DNA of 64,000 nucleotides from Vigna angularis (lineage: Eukaryota; Streptophyta; Magnoliopsida; Fabales; Fabaceae): positions 9,858,001-9,922,000 of the forward strand of contig NC_068974.1 in the NCBI RefSeq assembly GCF_016808095.1. Direction: 5' to 3'. The position numbers and the translations under genes were made by a program. The notes under the pieces were generated by a model. That model made no database searches. It saw nothing but the letters and a program-made list of their open reading frames with translations, and was not told where the DNA came from. Numbering within the stretch: the stretch's first letter is position 1; every line of letters starts with the position of its first letter. This document shows positions 10,062 to 22,400 of the stretch, piece after piece.

Positions 10062-10278
10062 TAGTTACGTGAGATTTTCAAATGTCTTTTGAGATCTGAG
10101 AGATTCTGAGGCCTTTGTTCAGAGTAGTCATTGTAGTTAGTTTGTTGATTTGTGAATGGGTGAAATAGCTTCTGAATTAGCTTTAGTTTTCTTCAGCTTT
10201 TATTTTTGTTTTTAATTGACTTTTAATGGACTTTATCTTTTTATATTATTAGTCTTGGTTTAATTTACATATCGTTAT

Positions 10279-10368
10279 ATAAAATTGAAATAACGAAAGA
10301 GACATCAAATATGTGCATATCTTCTTTACATATCTTTATAAACGAAAAGATATATTCTCTTTATATAT
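10279..10368 (-). repeat. Inverted repeat, right arm (H3 flank)
   Basis: Partner of the arm at 8925-9010; begins ATAAAATTGAAATAAC and ends TTCTCTTTATATAT. Starts 218 bp after the H3 stop codon. Confidence 0.75.
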
Positions 10369-10482
10369 GTAAACCAAAGGAGCTAGGCACAATTGGCCCT
10401 TTAATTAAATCAAATTCTTATTCATTAATTATTAATTATTTTTCTAATAAATGGCAAACTTTGTAATGATCATAATTAAAAA

Positions 10483-10514
<32 letters not shown>
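10483..10514. repeat. (CT)n(TA)n microsatellite
   Basis: Nine CT repeats run straight into seven TA repeats. Confidence 0.9.
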
Positions 10515-13010
10515 GATAAATAGATACATGTCTATCTCATTGCTATTGACATTTAATAATTAATCTTTACTCAATCTTTTTGCTTTTGGAAGAAAAATTG
10601 TACATGAAGAATCTATAAATTAAGAACAAATTTGATTAATAAAACATTGTTCGGTGATTGTCAACTTCCACTTATCATGTTAATTTGACTATGTCAAATG
10701 TTAACATATTAACTATATTAGAGTTAAATGCGATTTTAATTTTTAATTTTAAATATGAAATTAAAATTTATTCATATTTTAAACTGTGACGAATATAATT
10801 CTTTTAATTTAATTGTATACATTTAAATTATTTACACAATTTTAATCCATTCTATCTCAACTATTAACATTAAATACTATTTAATAAACAAAAAAAATTA
10901 ATACTATTAAATTAAAAGAATAATATTTATTCAATTTCAAAATTTAAGAACCAAAATATATCAAAATTTATGATAAAGATAAATTTTTTAGTGATTAAAA
11001 ACATTTATTCCAACTATATTATTAAAATTAAAAGTGAAAGATACATCTTATTTTGAAATACTAATTTTTAATTTTCACGTTTCTAAAGACGGACTAAGAT
11101 AACATACCCTTTATGATTTGAAAAATTATTCAGCCTTATTAAATAAATTTCATTTGTCAATGATCTCCTCTTCATTGTACTCTTACTCTTTTCCTTCTTC
11201 CTTCGAAGTTTTACTAATATATTGGTTTAATCTCCATGCTTCTTCATCTTGAACCTCACTAACTCAATGGAAATAAGTATATTCAAATAAAAACAAATCT
11301 CTCACTCCCTATTTACTTCAAACAACTGAAACAATAATTTAAGAGTTTTTTTTTCAAAATCTAAACAAATCTTCAAGTTCACATAAGAAAGATTTGTATT
11401 TTTGCTACAGTTTAAAGAAAATGAAGAATTTGTTCAAATGGATGAAAAATTAGGATGGTGTTTCGTGTGTGGGGCCAAACAAATTGAAATGGTGAGAATT
11501 CTAAAGAAAGGGTTGAGTTGAATGGAAGAAAGTATAAACACAAGCTATAAAAGGTAGGGGGAAGATAGAAACAAAGAAAAATACAATGAAACAAGATTTA
11601 AATGATTTTGAAGGTGTCATATATCTACCGTAGCAAAAACCTCTCATCTTACAAACACACTTGAATGTTCTTGTTATACACACATATTTACCTATAATTA
11701 AATATTACTGCCATTATTTGCCAGCTTAAGATAGGAACTAAATGCAAGAAAAACTTTTATCTTGCAGAAATTCTTCCTTCAAGTTGAAGCATGGTACAAC
11801 ATTAGGTTTTCTAACCACCTCACTTCCCCCAAATAATGATGATGATTTTCTAACAAACCAAATTACTGCAAATTAAAAGGCAAAAAAACACTGATGAGAA
11901 TTCTTCTCGCAAGATGGAGAGAAACAAAAAAATCAATAGATCAAATAGAGTCAAATTTTAGTACTATTTCTCTATTGAATCTTCAAAATACACTAATGTT
12001 TATATTAAAAACAAATTAATATATTTTAAAATATAATAATCAATGTCTATCAATTTATTATGAAGGTTCAGCGGAAGAACAATACCAAAAACTGAAGAAT
12101 ACAAATTTGAGAGAACAATTTACGATGGTTTAAACATGCCTTAATAATATAGATAGTAGTAGTAGACAACTACAATCAATAAAAATAGTATATAGTAATA
12201 AATAAGACCAAAAAATAAATAATAGCTGGAAAAAGAATATGGATGCAATTTGTAAAATCTTGAAGAATGTTGTTGGATATGAACTAAAAGACAAGAAAGG
12301 AAAGTTATATAGTGATTTTTTTTATAATTTTTATATGATGAAATATTGAATATGTTATTTTATAACTATTTATGTAAGAAATGAAAACTGGGTATGTGAA
12401 TGGACCGGCTACATAAACTCGTATTATAAAATAACTTGTTTGTATACCTTGTATTTTAATAAGTCTTGATTTTTATAACTGCACCTGCAAAATTTATACT
12501 AAAACATTTCAGATATACTTCTTAAACACTAAAGGCATTTCAAGTATCTCTACATAAATTCTAAATTCAATCAAATTTAAATAAAAAAAGTAAATTAAAA
12601 TATAAAGTATATTAAACATTAAATTACAACAAGATATAAAATAAAATGAAATAGCATCAAATATCTTCACTAATTATGTTTTGTTTCATCCTTAATATAA
12701 ACAAAATATAAAGTACTTCCAAACTAAAATAAAATAGCATTAAATATCTTCACTAATTATATGTTTTTCATCTTTAATATAAATAGTGAGTAGCTTGCAG
12801 CAATAATGCAAGCTGAAGTTGGGTATAAAAAACATGGTAAAAGTTTTATAAAAACAAAAGTGCAAGTAAATTCCAGAGGCACTAAGACGCCAATAAACAT
12901 GAATTTCAGACTCATTTTATGTGCAAATGATCAATTTATCCTAGATTTTAACAAAATTAATTTAGATGAAATAAAATCACATTGAGAAAATTAGTATTAA
13001 AAATGTAAGT
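10515..13010. other. AT-rich intergenic region
   Basis: Very AT-rich sequence. 10720-10960 has the mirror-like TTTTAATTTTTAATTTTAAA composition common in plant MITE debris. A segment near 12590-12700 recurs near 12710-12780 (ACTTCC/AAATAGCAT..AATATCTTCACTAATTAT). Open frames here are short and lack family motifs. Confidence 0.6.
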
Positions 13011-13011
13011 G

Positions 13012-13282
13012 TGTTGATAGGTTCAGTGGGAAAGTGTAGACTAGAAAAAAATAGAGGTAGTTATAATCTCCTGTAGCTGTAACAGGTTGTAATAGACTAG
13101 TATATATAGTCTGTGTTTAGGTTGTTAATAGCAGTTTTTTGGAGTTTAAGGGGAAAACGGGTTTTGGGGAGAGCTAAGGTAATCTCAAAATACCTTTGTA
13201 CCTAAGAGGCATTGTTGTAATCCTGTCACATTGACAAAATTGTTCTTACACTTACAATAAAAATATATTCAGATTGTTATCA
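13012..13282 (+). mobile_element. Possible short solo LTR (copia-like)
   Basis: Starts TGTTGATAGG and ends TTGTTATCA, with a TATATATA run near 13104 and AATAAA at 13255, the layout of a small LTR. No clear target duplication: TAAGT occurs on both sides but 1-3 bp off the expected ends. It begins 42 bp past the FRS stop codon, so the FRS transcript probably runs into it. Confidence 0.4.
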
Positions 13283-13323
13283 TTTAAGTTGAATAGCCGG
13301 AAAAAATAGAATGCTTACAACTC

Positions 13324-13434
13324 CTAGAGCTGCTCCCGGATGTAGGCCATAGATCTCAGCATGGAGCCGAGAGTATCTCTAGAAACTTGGAATTTCACCT
13401 CAGTTTGCCCAGTAGTTGTCTTCGTATCCTGGAG
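13324..13434 (-). other. FRS coding exon 4 with stop
   Basis: Acceptor CATCCAG before CTCCAGG. Encodes [13 protein letters not shown], then [13 protein letters not shown] and TAG. Lies 11.3 kb from exon 3, on the far side of the nested retrotransposons. Confidence 0.82.
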
Positions 13435-16400
13435 CTGGATGATGTAGAACTATAAAATTAGACAAAATATGTTGGACACAACACAATGTTATAGAACACA
13501 ACGAAACTTTTTTCTTACACTGCATAATGTTGCATACTTAATCATGTCTGTAGAAGAAATATGGAATCTATTGGAGATCTCATATTGACTACATATATGG
13601 TCAAATTATAGTATAAATGGGTGCAAATCTCAATGACAAAATAACGGGGTCAATATCAAGTCTAAAATAATATAAATACTGCTGGACTATCTAAAATCAC
13701 TAACATGGTGAATTCTATAATCGAAAGTTAAATTTTAGTAGAAGTTGCGTAAAAACAATTGTTCATGCAACTCAAGGGGTGGTAGTTAGGTAAAGTTCTC
13801 CCACCAGAAACGATTCCGGGATTCAAACCTGTGACATGGTAAAAGAAAACATTTTATTTTGCATTTGAAGATATCATATTCTCCGGAATTGACTGCTGGA
13901 TGTTCCCAATTCAGATAAATATCCAACAGAAAAGAAAAAATAACCATGTAGCTATCAGATTGTCTGGATTAATATAGTCTTCTAACTAGTTACAAATAAA
14001 CTAGTCATCCAAAAGCTCCCGTCCTACACCCATATCCTTTAAGACAAAATGAAAATTAATAAATTTATCAATTATCCACCATACAAGTTATTTGAGCTTC
14101 TAATATTAAAATTGGATTTATTAGTATATTTTGTACCATTATGGAACATTAAATATGCTACAGAATCTACTTCAGTTCCATATAATACCGAGACTTCAAC
14201 ATCCAGTTTGATTAAATTTTACAAATTCTCTAAAGCATTAAACCCAATGATTCACAAATACTTTTATTTAGGAGCATTCACTTCTAGAGACCACGCAACT
14301 GACCTCCTTGTCATATCGACATCAACTGTTCTCTCAATGTGCTTCTGAATATGATAGACACTGTACATATCATGGACCAACTCTCCAAACAGCTTAAGCT
14401 AACAAATGGTTTGTGATTGAATTTACATCTAACACATTCCCACAAAAAACCACTGGACTTGTAGCATGTTCACTACAAAGACCAGCTCCACCATGTGCAA
14501 ATATTCAACTTAAGAACGGGAGTGACAAAGATTGAACTCTTAACAAATTAATCATAAAATCTCTAATAACACTTGTTGAGATTTGGGGAACCCAATTGCC
14601 AGAAAGACTTGGCCCACCTTTTTCATGTACTTTCCAACTTATTACAACTATTAACCAAACCAAGCCATGTCTTCCACCATCTCACTGCTCATCACTGGAC
14701 TATAACACCTACTCATACTGCTGTTTCCCCAATATTTGTTGTTGTGATTAGAGAAGATATCTTTAGAATCTTCCTAATTAGAGAAAATAGATATATAATC
14801 TTCTATTTTATTTTGTTTACTTAGTTTCCCTATTTCCCTTTTTAGGAGAATTAGATTGTTACAAATAGAGGATATGAGAATGTACTTTTTATGATTTAGA
14901 ATATAATAAAATCAGTTCTTTTTTTCAACTTGGTATCAGAGCTCCCGATCTTGGGGCTCCGTTCCGCTGCACATTCGCGCCGCTGTCGCCGTCGCCGGTT
15001 GGGTTCGTTGATAGGGCAGAAAGATGTGCCCAACATCGACGACCACAACGCTAAAAGTCACTCCATGAGAGAAGCCGTCACGCGCCGCCACCGTTGCCGG
15101 CGCGTGTAGCCACGCGCCCACCTCCGACGAGACCCACTCACCGCCGTCACCACAGACAGAGTCACCGGAGCCTCCTGAGTCTGTTCCTAGGGTCGGTGAC
15201 GACCCATTTGGCCTATATTTGAGTAGATATGAGTTTTAAGTTCTGCTCCTTTTTCTCGGTGTGACCCACTCGCCGCAGACAGAGTCGCCGAGCCTCTTGG
15301 GTCTGTTCCTAGGGTTGGTGACGACCCGTTTGGCCTATATTTGAGTATATCTGAGCTTATAAGTTCTGCTCCTTTTTTTCTCAGTGTGACCCACACGCCG
15401 TCATCGTCTCAGAAAAGGTCATCGGAGACTCCTGGTTGCGTTCTACGGGATGTCTGAAGTAAAAATTTTTCCTTTGTGCCTTCATTAAAAAAGGATCTCG
15501 AGCACTTGAAAGCAATGGTTGAATCAATGAGTAAGCCCTCTGGATCATGTACTCTGTCCATAAAAGGTAAGATTTGTCTCAATACTATTGGTCACATGTC
15601 TCAAGGTATTTGGATCCTTGATTCGGGTGCAACTGATCATATGACACTTTTTAGTGTGTCCTTCGACTCATATGGTAAAAGAAATAAAGAACAACTTATT
15701 ACAGTTGCGAATGGTCAGGGTATACCTATATGCGGCTCTGGGAATTAAATTTTGGACTCATCTATTGTATTGAAGGATGTTTTACATGTTCCTCAATTAG
15801 CTAACAGTCTTATCTCTATGCAAAAACTCACAGGATTTAAATTGTTCAGTAACATTTTTTCCAACTTATTGTATTTTTCAGGACCTTGCCACGGGAAAGA
15901 CAATTTTAACTGCTAAGGAGCATAGTAGGTTGTATTTTTTAGAGTTTGATGACCAAAGCAACATGAAAATCATGAGTCAACAAGCAACATCTGAGACGTG
16001 GGCAAAATCTCAAATATGGTTACATCATCAAAGGCTTCGGCATCCTTCATTTAGTCTTATCAAGTCCTTATTTCCCCACTTGTTTACCAAAGAGTCTGTT
16101 GAGTCTTTTAATTGTGATATTTGTCAATTTTCAAAACACCATCGTGCATCTTATCCTATTAGTCATAAAAAGAGTATTTCTCCATTTGATTTAATTCACT
16201 CTGATATTTGGGGTCCTGTCATAGATTCTATTTTTGGAGCCAAATAGTTCATTACCTTTATTGACAATTGTACCCGTATCACGTGGACATACCTTATGAA
16301 AATTAATTCCGAAGTTTTTCAAATTTTTGTTAATTTTTTCCATCTTGTCCAAAATCAATTTGGAAAAAAATATCAAAAGAATTAGGTCTGATAATGGTAA

Positions 16401-19400
16401 TGAATATGTGAATCATGAATTTCTCAATTTTTTGTCTCATAATGATATTGTTCATGAACTAACCTGTGTTAACACGCCTCAACAAAATGGGGTTGCAGAA
16501 AGAAAGAATCGTCATCTTCTTGAAGTAACTAGAGTTCTTTTTCAAATGTTTGTTCCAAAAAATTACTGGGGAGAAGTTGTGTTAATTGCCACTATCTCAT
16601 CAACAGGTTACCTACTCGTATCTTAAATGACATTAGTCCTATAGAGTCTCTATTGTCTTTTGTTCCTTCTTCCCTACTAACGAGTCTACCTAGTCGAGTC
16701 TTTGGATGTGTTGTTTTTGTTCACTCTCATCATCCTAATCGTGGTAAATTAGATCCCAGAGCTCTTAAATGTGTCTTTATTAGGTATCCTTCTAAGAGGA
16801 TAGGCCATACTCAGAGTCGTCGCGTCTTTATTACCATGGATGTCACCTTTCATGAAACACAATCCTTTTATGTCTGTACACCACTTCAGGGGGAGAAAGC
16901 ATTTGAAGTGGATAAACTCTCCTTCTTGTCATTACCATGTTTGTCTTTGCAGGATGCCCAAGACCTGAGCAATGAAGCTACCATAGTCCACAGTGAGGAA
17001 GAAGACAAATTTTTTGGCAAAAAATATGAAAGAAGAAAACAACGCACTTCGATTATTGAGCAAGAAGAATTGTCTAATCCGGAGGTGAGGATCCCTGAAG
17101 ATATCAATGAGGAGGAGGTAAGTATTACTAAGGATTTACCTATTGCATTGAGAAAGGAAAGAAGATCATGTGCTAAATATCCTATTTCTCAGTATGTTTG
17201 CACTAACAATCTCTCTAATAAGCACAAAAGTTTTATTGTTGCCATTGATGCACAAAAATTCCTACCTCAATTCAGGAGGCCATGAAACTTGAACATTGGA
17301 ATCAAGCCATGAAAGAAGAGATGAATGAACTAGAAAGAAATTCAACTTGGGAGACTGTTGATAAGCCAAGAGACAAGAAGCAGTAAGGTGTAGATGGATA
17401 TTCACAGTGAAACATAAGGCAGATGGGACAATAGAAAGATACAAAGCTAGATTGGTGGCAAAAGGATATACCCAAACATATGGGATTGATTATGAGGAGA
17501 CATTTGCCCCAGTGGCAAAGATGAATACAGTTCGAGTTATTCTCGCTTTGACTGTTCATTTTGGATGTGACTTACACCAGCTGGATGTGAAGAATGCCTT
17601 TCTTCATGGAAATCTAGAAGAGGAAGTATACATGGAGATTCCCCCAGGCTTTGAAGTGAAAAATGAAAGAAACAAGGAATGCCTCCTGAAGAAAGCATTG
17701 TACGGGCTTAAGCAATCCCCTAGAGGATGGTTTGGAAGATTTACAAAAGCAATAGTTTCCTTGGGATACAGACAAAGCCAAGGAGATCACACTCTATTCA
17801 TAAAGCACTCTTCTACAGGTAAACTCACTCTGTTGCTTGTCTATGTGGATGATATGACTATTGCAGGAGATGATGAAACAGAAAAATTGGCATTAAAAGA
17901 TAAATTGGCAACTCAATTTGAAATGAAAGACCTAGGAAAACTCAAATATTTTCTTGGAATAGAGGTTGCCTACTCCAAGAACGAAATTTTCATCTCCCAA
18001 AGAAACAGGAAAGCTGGGATGTAGAACCGCAACAGTTCCTATAGAACAGAATCACAGAATTGGAAGTTGTTGAAATATATTGTATTGTATAATTGTACTG
18101 TAAGTCTTGGGCTGTTGTGTGCTGGTCTACTTGCTCCTTATATAGGACATTTGGTGTAATAGAAATACAACACAATGGAATAATACTTCTATCTCTATAT
18201 TTTCTCTCTCTAAATTTAACATGGTATCCAGAGCAGGTTAGGGTTTGCAGCCACCCACTGCCGTTGCTTCCGCCTTTCGTCGCCGCTCCGTCCGTCGCCG
18301 CCGCCACCGTCCGCCGTTGCCGCCGCTGTCCGCCGCCGCCGTCGCAGCCTTTTCTCCGGCGAAGTTAGGGGTTCGGTGCGCCTCGAAGAGCGCGACCCAT
18401 CCGCAGTGGTCGTTGCCGCATATTCTCCTCGACGCGCCGTCACGCGCCGATTCTGTGCGGTCTCTCTCGGGCGCGTGGGCTTCACGCGCCGCCTCTCCCG
18501 TGTCGGAACTTCACCGCGCCACCGCCGGTCGGTTCGCCTCTGTCTCCTGAGTCTATTGTGGCCACTGATTTTCTGTTCCGTTGAGTTTTGCTCCGTTTAG
18601 GGTTTCTTCCCACAATCTTTGCTCCGTTAAGGTGTTTTTCCTCTTTTTTCTGGTTTGGTTTTACGATGGCTGGTCTTGGAACACCGTCTCTCTCTGCCAC
18701 TCCAACCATTACTTCTGCAAAACTCAATTGGAAAAACTATCTATCTTGGTCTTCTTCTGTGGAGTTATGGTTTCTTTGTCAAGGACACCATGACCATCTT
18801 GAACAAGATGTTTCTACCGTTCTTGAAGAAGAAAAATCTCAATGGCAGAAACTTGATTTCCAACTATGTGCTGTCCTATGGCAATCTGTTGAACCAGAAG
18901 TCTTAGAAATTTTAAGACCTTACAAAACGTGTTCCTCCTTTTGGAGAAAAGCTCAAGATATCTTTGTTAACGATGTACAACGCCTCTTTGATGCAACTGA
19001 AAGAGTGACTTCTCTCAAACAGAACAATCATGATATGGTTACTTACATAGGAACGGCCCGTTCTGCTGTAGAAGAATTGAAGAATTTCTTTGTGGCGGAT
19101 TCTTTAGAAGGCCTAAACAAGAAGCTTGATAAGTTTTACATGGTCTTAATTTTAAGAGGTCTACATTAAGATTTTGGACATGTTCGTGATCAAATGTTGG
19201 CTGGTGATCAAGTTCCATCAATGGACAGCTTAGTTACTCGACTTCTTCGGGTACCTTCATTAGTTAAAGATGAAAGTTCAATTGGTGGTATTGAAACATC
19301 AGCCATGGTAGCACCACAAGGAAGAGGAGGAGGCAGAGGCAACCGAGGAGGACGTGGTGGTCGTGGTATGCCTCCTCAGTGCACATATTGTAAGAGGATA

Positions 19401-22400
19401 GGCCATACTCGAGAGAAATGTTATGCCTTACATGGATATCCAGACAAGGGTGTTCATGTTTTGAAATCTGATGAACCCAAAATTTCGAATGAAGAATATC
19501 AAGAATTTTTGAAGTATAAATCTGGAAAATCTTCTAATCCTGACCAATCCTCTTCCATGTCCAGTACATCAACTGCCGGTATGTCTCAATCTGTAGAAGG
19601 TCACAATCCATGGATCCTTGACTCAGGTGCCTCTGACCATATCTCTGGTACTATTTCTTCATTTTCTTCCATGTCTTCTCAGAAAATCCCTCATTTCATT
19701 ACTATTGCCAATGGATCCAAAGTTGCATCGCAGGGAATTGGCAGAGTTTCCTTATCTCCTTCACTAAATTTAAATTCCGTTTTGTATATTCCTCATTGCC
19801 CCTACAATTTAATCTCTTTAAGCCAATTGACTCGCTCCTTAAATTGTTCTGTAACCTTTACTGCTAATTCCTTTGTTATACAGGAACTTTGTACGGGTCG
19901 CCTGATTGGAGAAGGACATGAGTCTCGAGGACTTTATTTTTTGAAACATAGCTCTTCAGCTTCCTGTTTTACCACTTCATCCCCAAAACTTTTGCATGAT
20001 CGGTTGGGCCATCCGAGTTTATTCAAGTTGAAGATGATGGTTCCAAGTCTCAAGAACATTCAAGTCTTAGATTGTGATTCGTGTCAATTAGGAAAACATG
20101 TTAGATCTTCTAATCCTAAAAAGTCTGAGACATTATGTAATTCTCCTTTCTCAACTATTCACTCTGATATTTGGGGAAAAAGTCGTGTCACTTCTTTTGG
20201 TTTTAACTACTTTGTCACTTTCATTGATGAATTCTCTCGATGTACTTGGGTTTATTTAATGAAAGAGAGATCTGAACTTTTGTCCATATTTGTGTCCTTT
20301 ACTAATGAAATCAAGAACCAATTTGGGAAGACAATTAAAATCCTTCATAGTGATAATGCTAAGGAATATTTTTCGTCAGCGTTTTCTTCATTCTTATCTT
20401 CCCAAGGAATTTTACATCAGTCAACATGTCCTCACACTCCACAACAAAATGGTGTTGCAGAAGAATAGACATCTCATTGAAACTGCACGCTCCTTGATGT
20501 TGAATACTAATATTCCTGTACATCACTGGGGAGATGCAGTCCTCACTGCCTGTTTTCAAATCAATAGGATGTCGTCTTCCTCTCTTGAGAATAAAGTTCC
20601 TCATTCTGTCATTTTTCCAAATGACGCCTTATATCATATCCCCCCACGTGTATTTGGGTGTACATGTTTTGTCCATAATGTTTCTCCAGGTCTTGATAAG
20701 CTATCCGCCAAGGCTATTAAGTGTGCCTTCTTGGGATATTCTCGTCTTCAGAAAGGATATAAATGTTATTCTCCCTCCAACAAGAGATATTATATGTCGG
20801 CTGATGTCACATTCTTTGAGGATACACCGTTTTTCTCATCCTCTGTGGAGGATCGTTCATCGGTTCAACAAATGTTTTCTCTACCATCGTGTGATCCCTT
20901 GGTTATTCCTGCATCTACACCTCCAACTCAAAATGTGAATGACGTTGTTCCTCCACCTATTCTCACATATCAGCGTCGGAGACAACCTCAAGCTCAGAAC
21001 AATAAAGATCCTCTAGACTCATCTCCTCCTCCATCAGCTCACCATACCATGGATCCTTCATCCTCCTCGTCTTCTCCTAACTCAGACGATGATTTGCCCA
21101 TTGCCCTTCGGAAAGGTATTCGTTCTACTCGTAATCCATATCCTGTTTATAATTTTTTGAGTTATCATCGTTTGTCTTCTACCTATTTCTCTTTTGTTTC
21201 CTCCTTATCCTCCATTAAGACTCCTAATAATATTTATGAGGCACTTGATCATCCTGGATGGAGTCAAGCCATGATTGATGAAATGCAAGCACTTGACCAC
21301 AATGGTACTTGGGACCTTGTTCCTCTTCCCCTGGTAAGAAGCCCGTTGGCTGCCGATGGGTTTATGCTATTAAGGTTGGTCCTACTGGTGAAATTGATCG
21401 TCTAAAAGCTCGTCTAGTAGCTAAGGGATATACTCAAGTTTATGGCATTGATTATTGTGATACCTTTTCTCCTGTGGCTAAAACCAGTACCGTTCGTATT
21501 TTACTTGCTATGGCTGCCATTCGTCATTGGCCACTTTATCAGTTGGACATTAAAAATGCCTTTCTTCATGGTGATCTGGAAAGAGGAGATTTACATGGAG
21601 CAACCTCCTGGGTTTGTTGCTCAGGGGGAGTCTGGGTTAGTTTGTAAATTACGTCGTTCCCTCTATGGCTTGAAACAATCACCTCGTGCTTGGTTTGGTA
21701 AATTTAGTCGGGTTGTGCAAAATTTTGGGTTGAAACGATGTGAGGCGGATCACTCAGTGTTTTATGGTCATTTTTCTCCTGACAAATGTGTTTATCTCAT
21801 GGTGTATGTTGATGATATTGTTATTACAGGGAATGACAACACTAAAATTACTCAATTAAAGAATCATTTGTTCAACCACTTTCAGACTAAAGATCTGGGT
21901 CGTCTAAAATACTTCCTTGGTATTGAAGTGGCACAGTCAAAAGAAGGTGTCATCATTTCACAAAGGAAATATGCTCTTGATATTTTAGAGGAAACAGGTT
22001 TGACAAATTGCAAGCCTATTGATAGTCCTATGGACTCAAATCAAAAACTAATGAGAGATCAAGGTGAACCTTTCTCAGATCCAGAGAGATATAGAAGGCT
22101 GGTTGGAAAACTCATATATCTTACAATAACAAGACCTGATCTTTCTTATCCAGTGGGAGTTGTGAGTCAATTCATGCAGAATCCACATGTTGACCATTGG
22201 AATGCAGTAATTCGAATTCTCAGATACATAAAAGGAAATCCAGGACAGGGATTGTTGTATGAGGACAAGGGAAGCACTCAGATTGAAGGATATTGTGATG
22301 CAGATTGGGCTGGTTCTCCAATTGATAGAAGATCTACTACAGGATATTGTGTTCTACTTGGAGGGAACCTTATATCTTGGAAAAGTAAGAAACAAAGTGT

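Noticed and set aside
11412..11683. Two overlapping 60-codon - strand frames
   Set aside because: Low-complexity Phe/Leu-rich translation; no splice context or homology recognised.
13006..13289. TAAGT on both sides of the small LTR-like segment as target duplication
   Set aside because: Would require ends GTGT..CATT rather than TG..CA; probably chance.
13780..13830. tRNA-like B-box (GGTTTGAATCC on the - strand) as a tRNA gene or SINE
   Set aside because: No A-box or cloverleaf around it; at best a truncated SINE.
14049..14348. 99-codon frame in FRS intron 3
   Set aside because: No family motif; AT-rich intron sequence.
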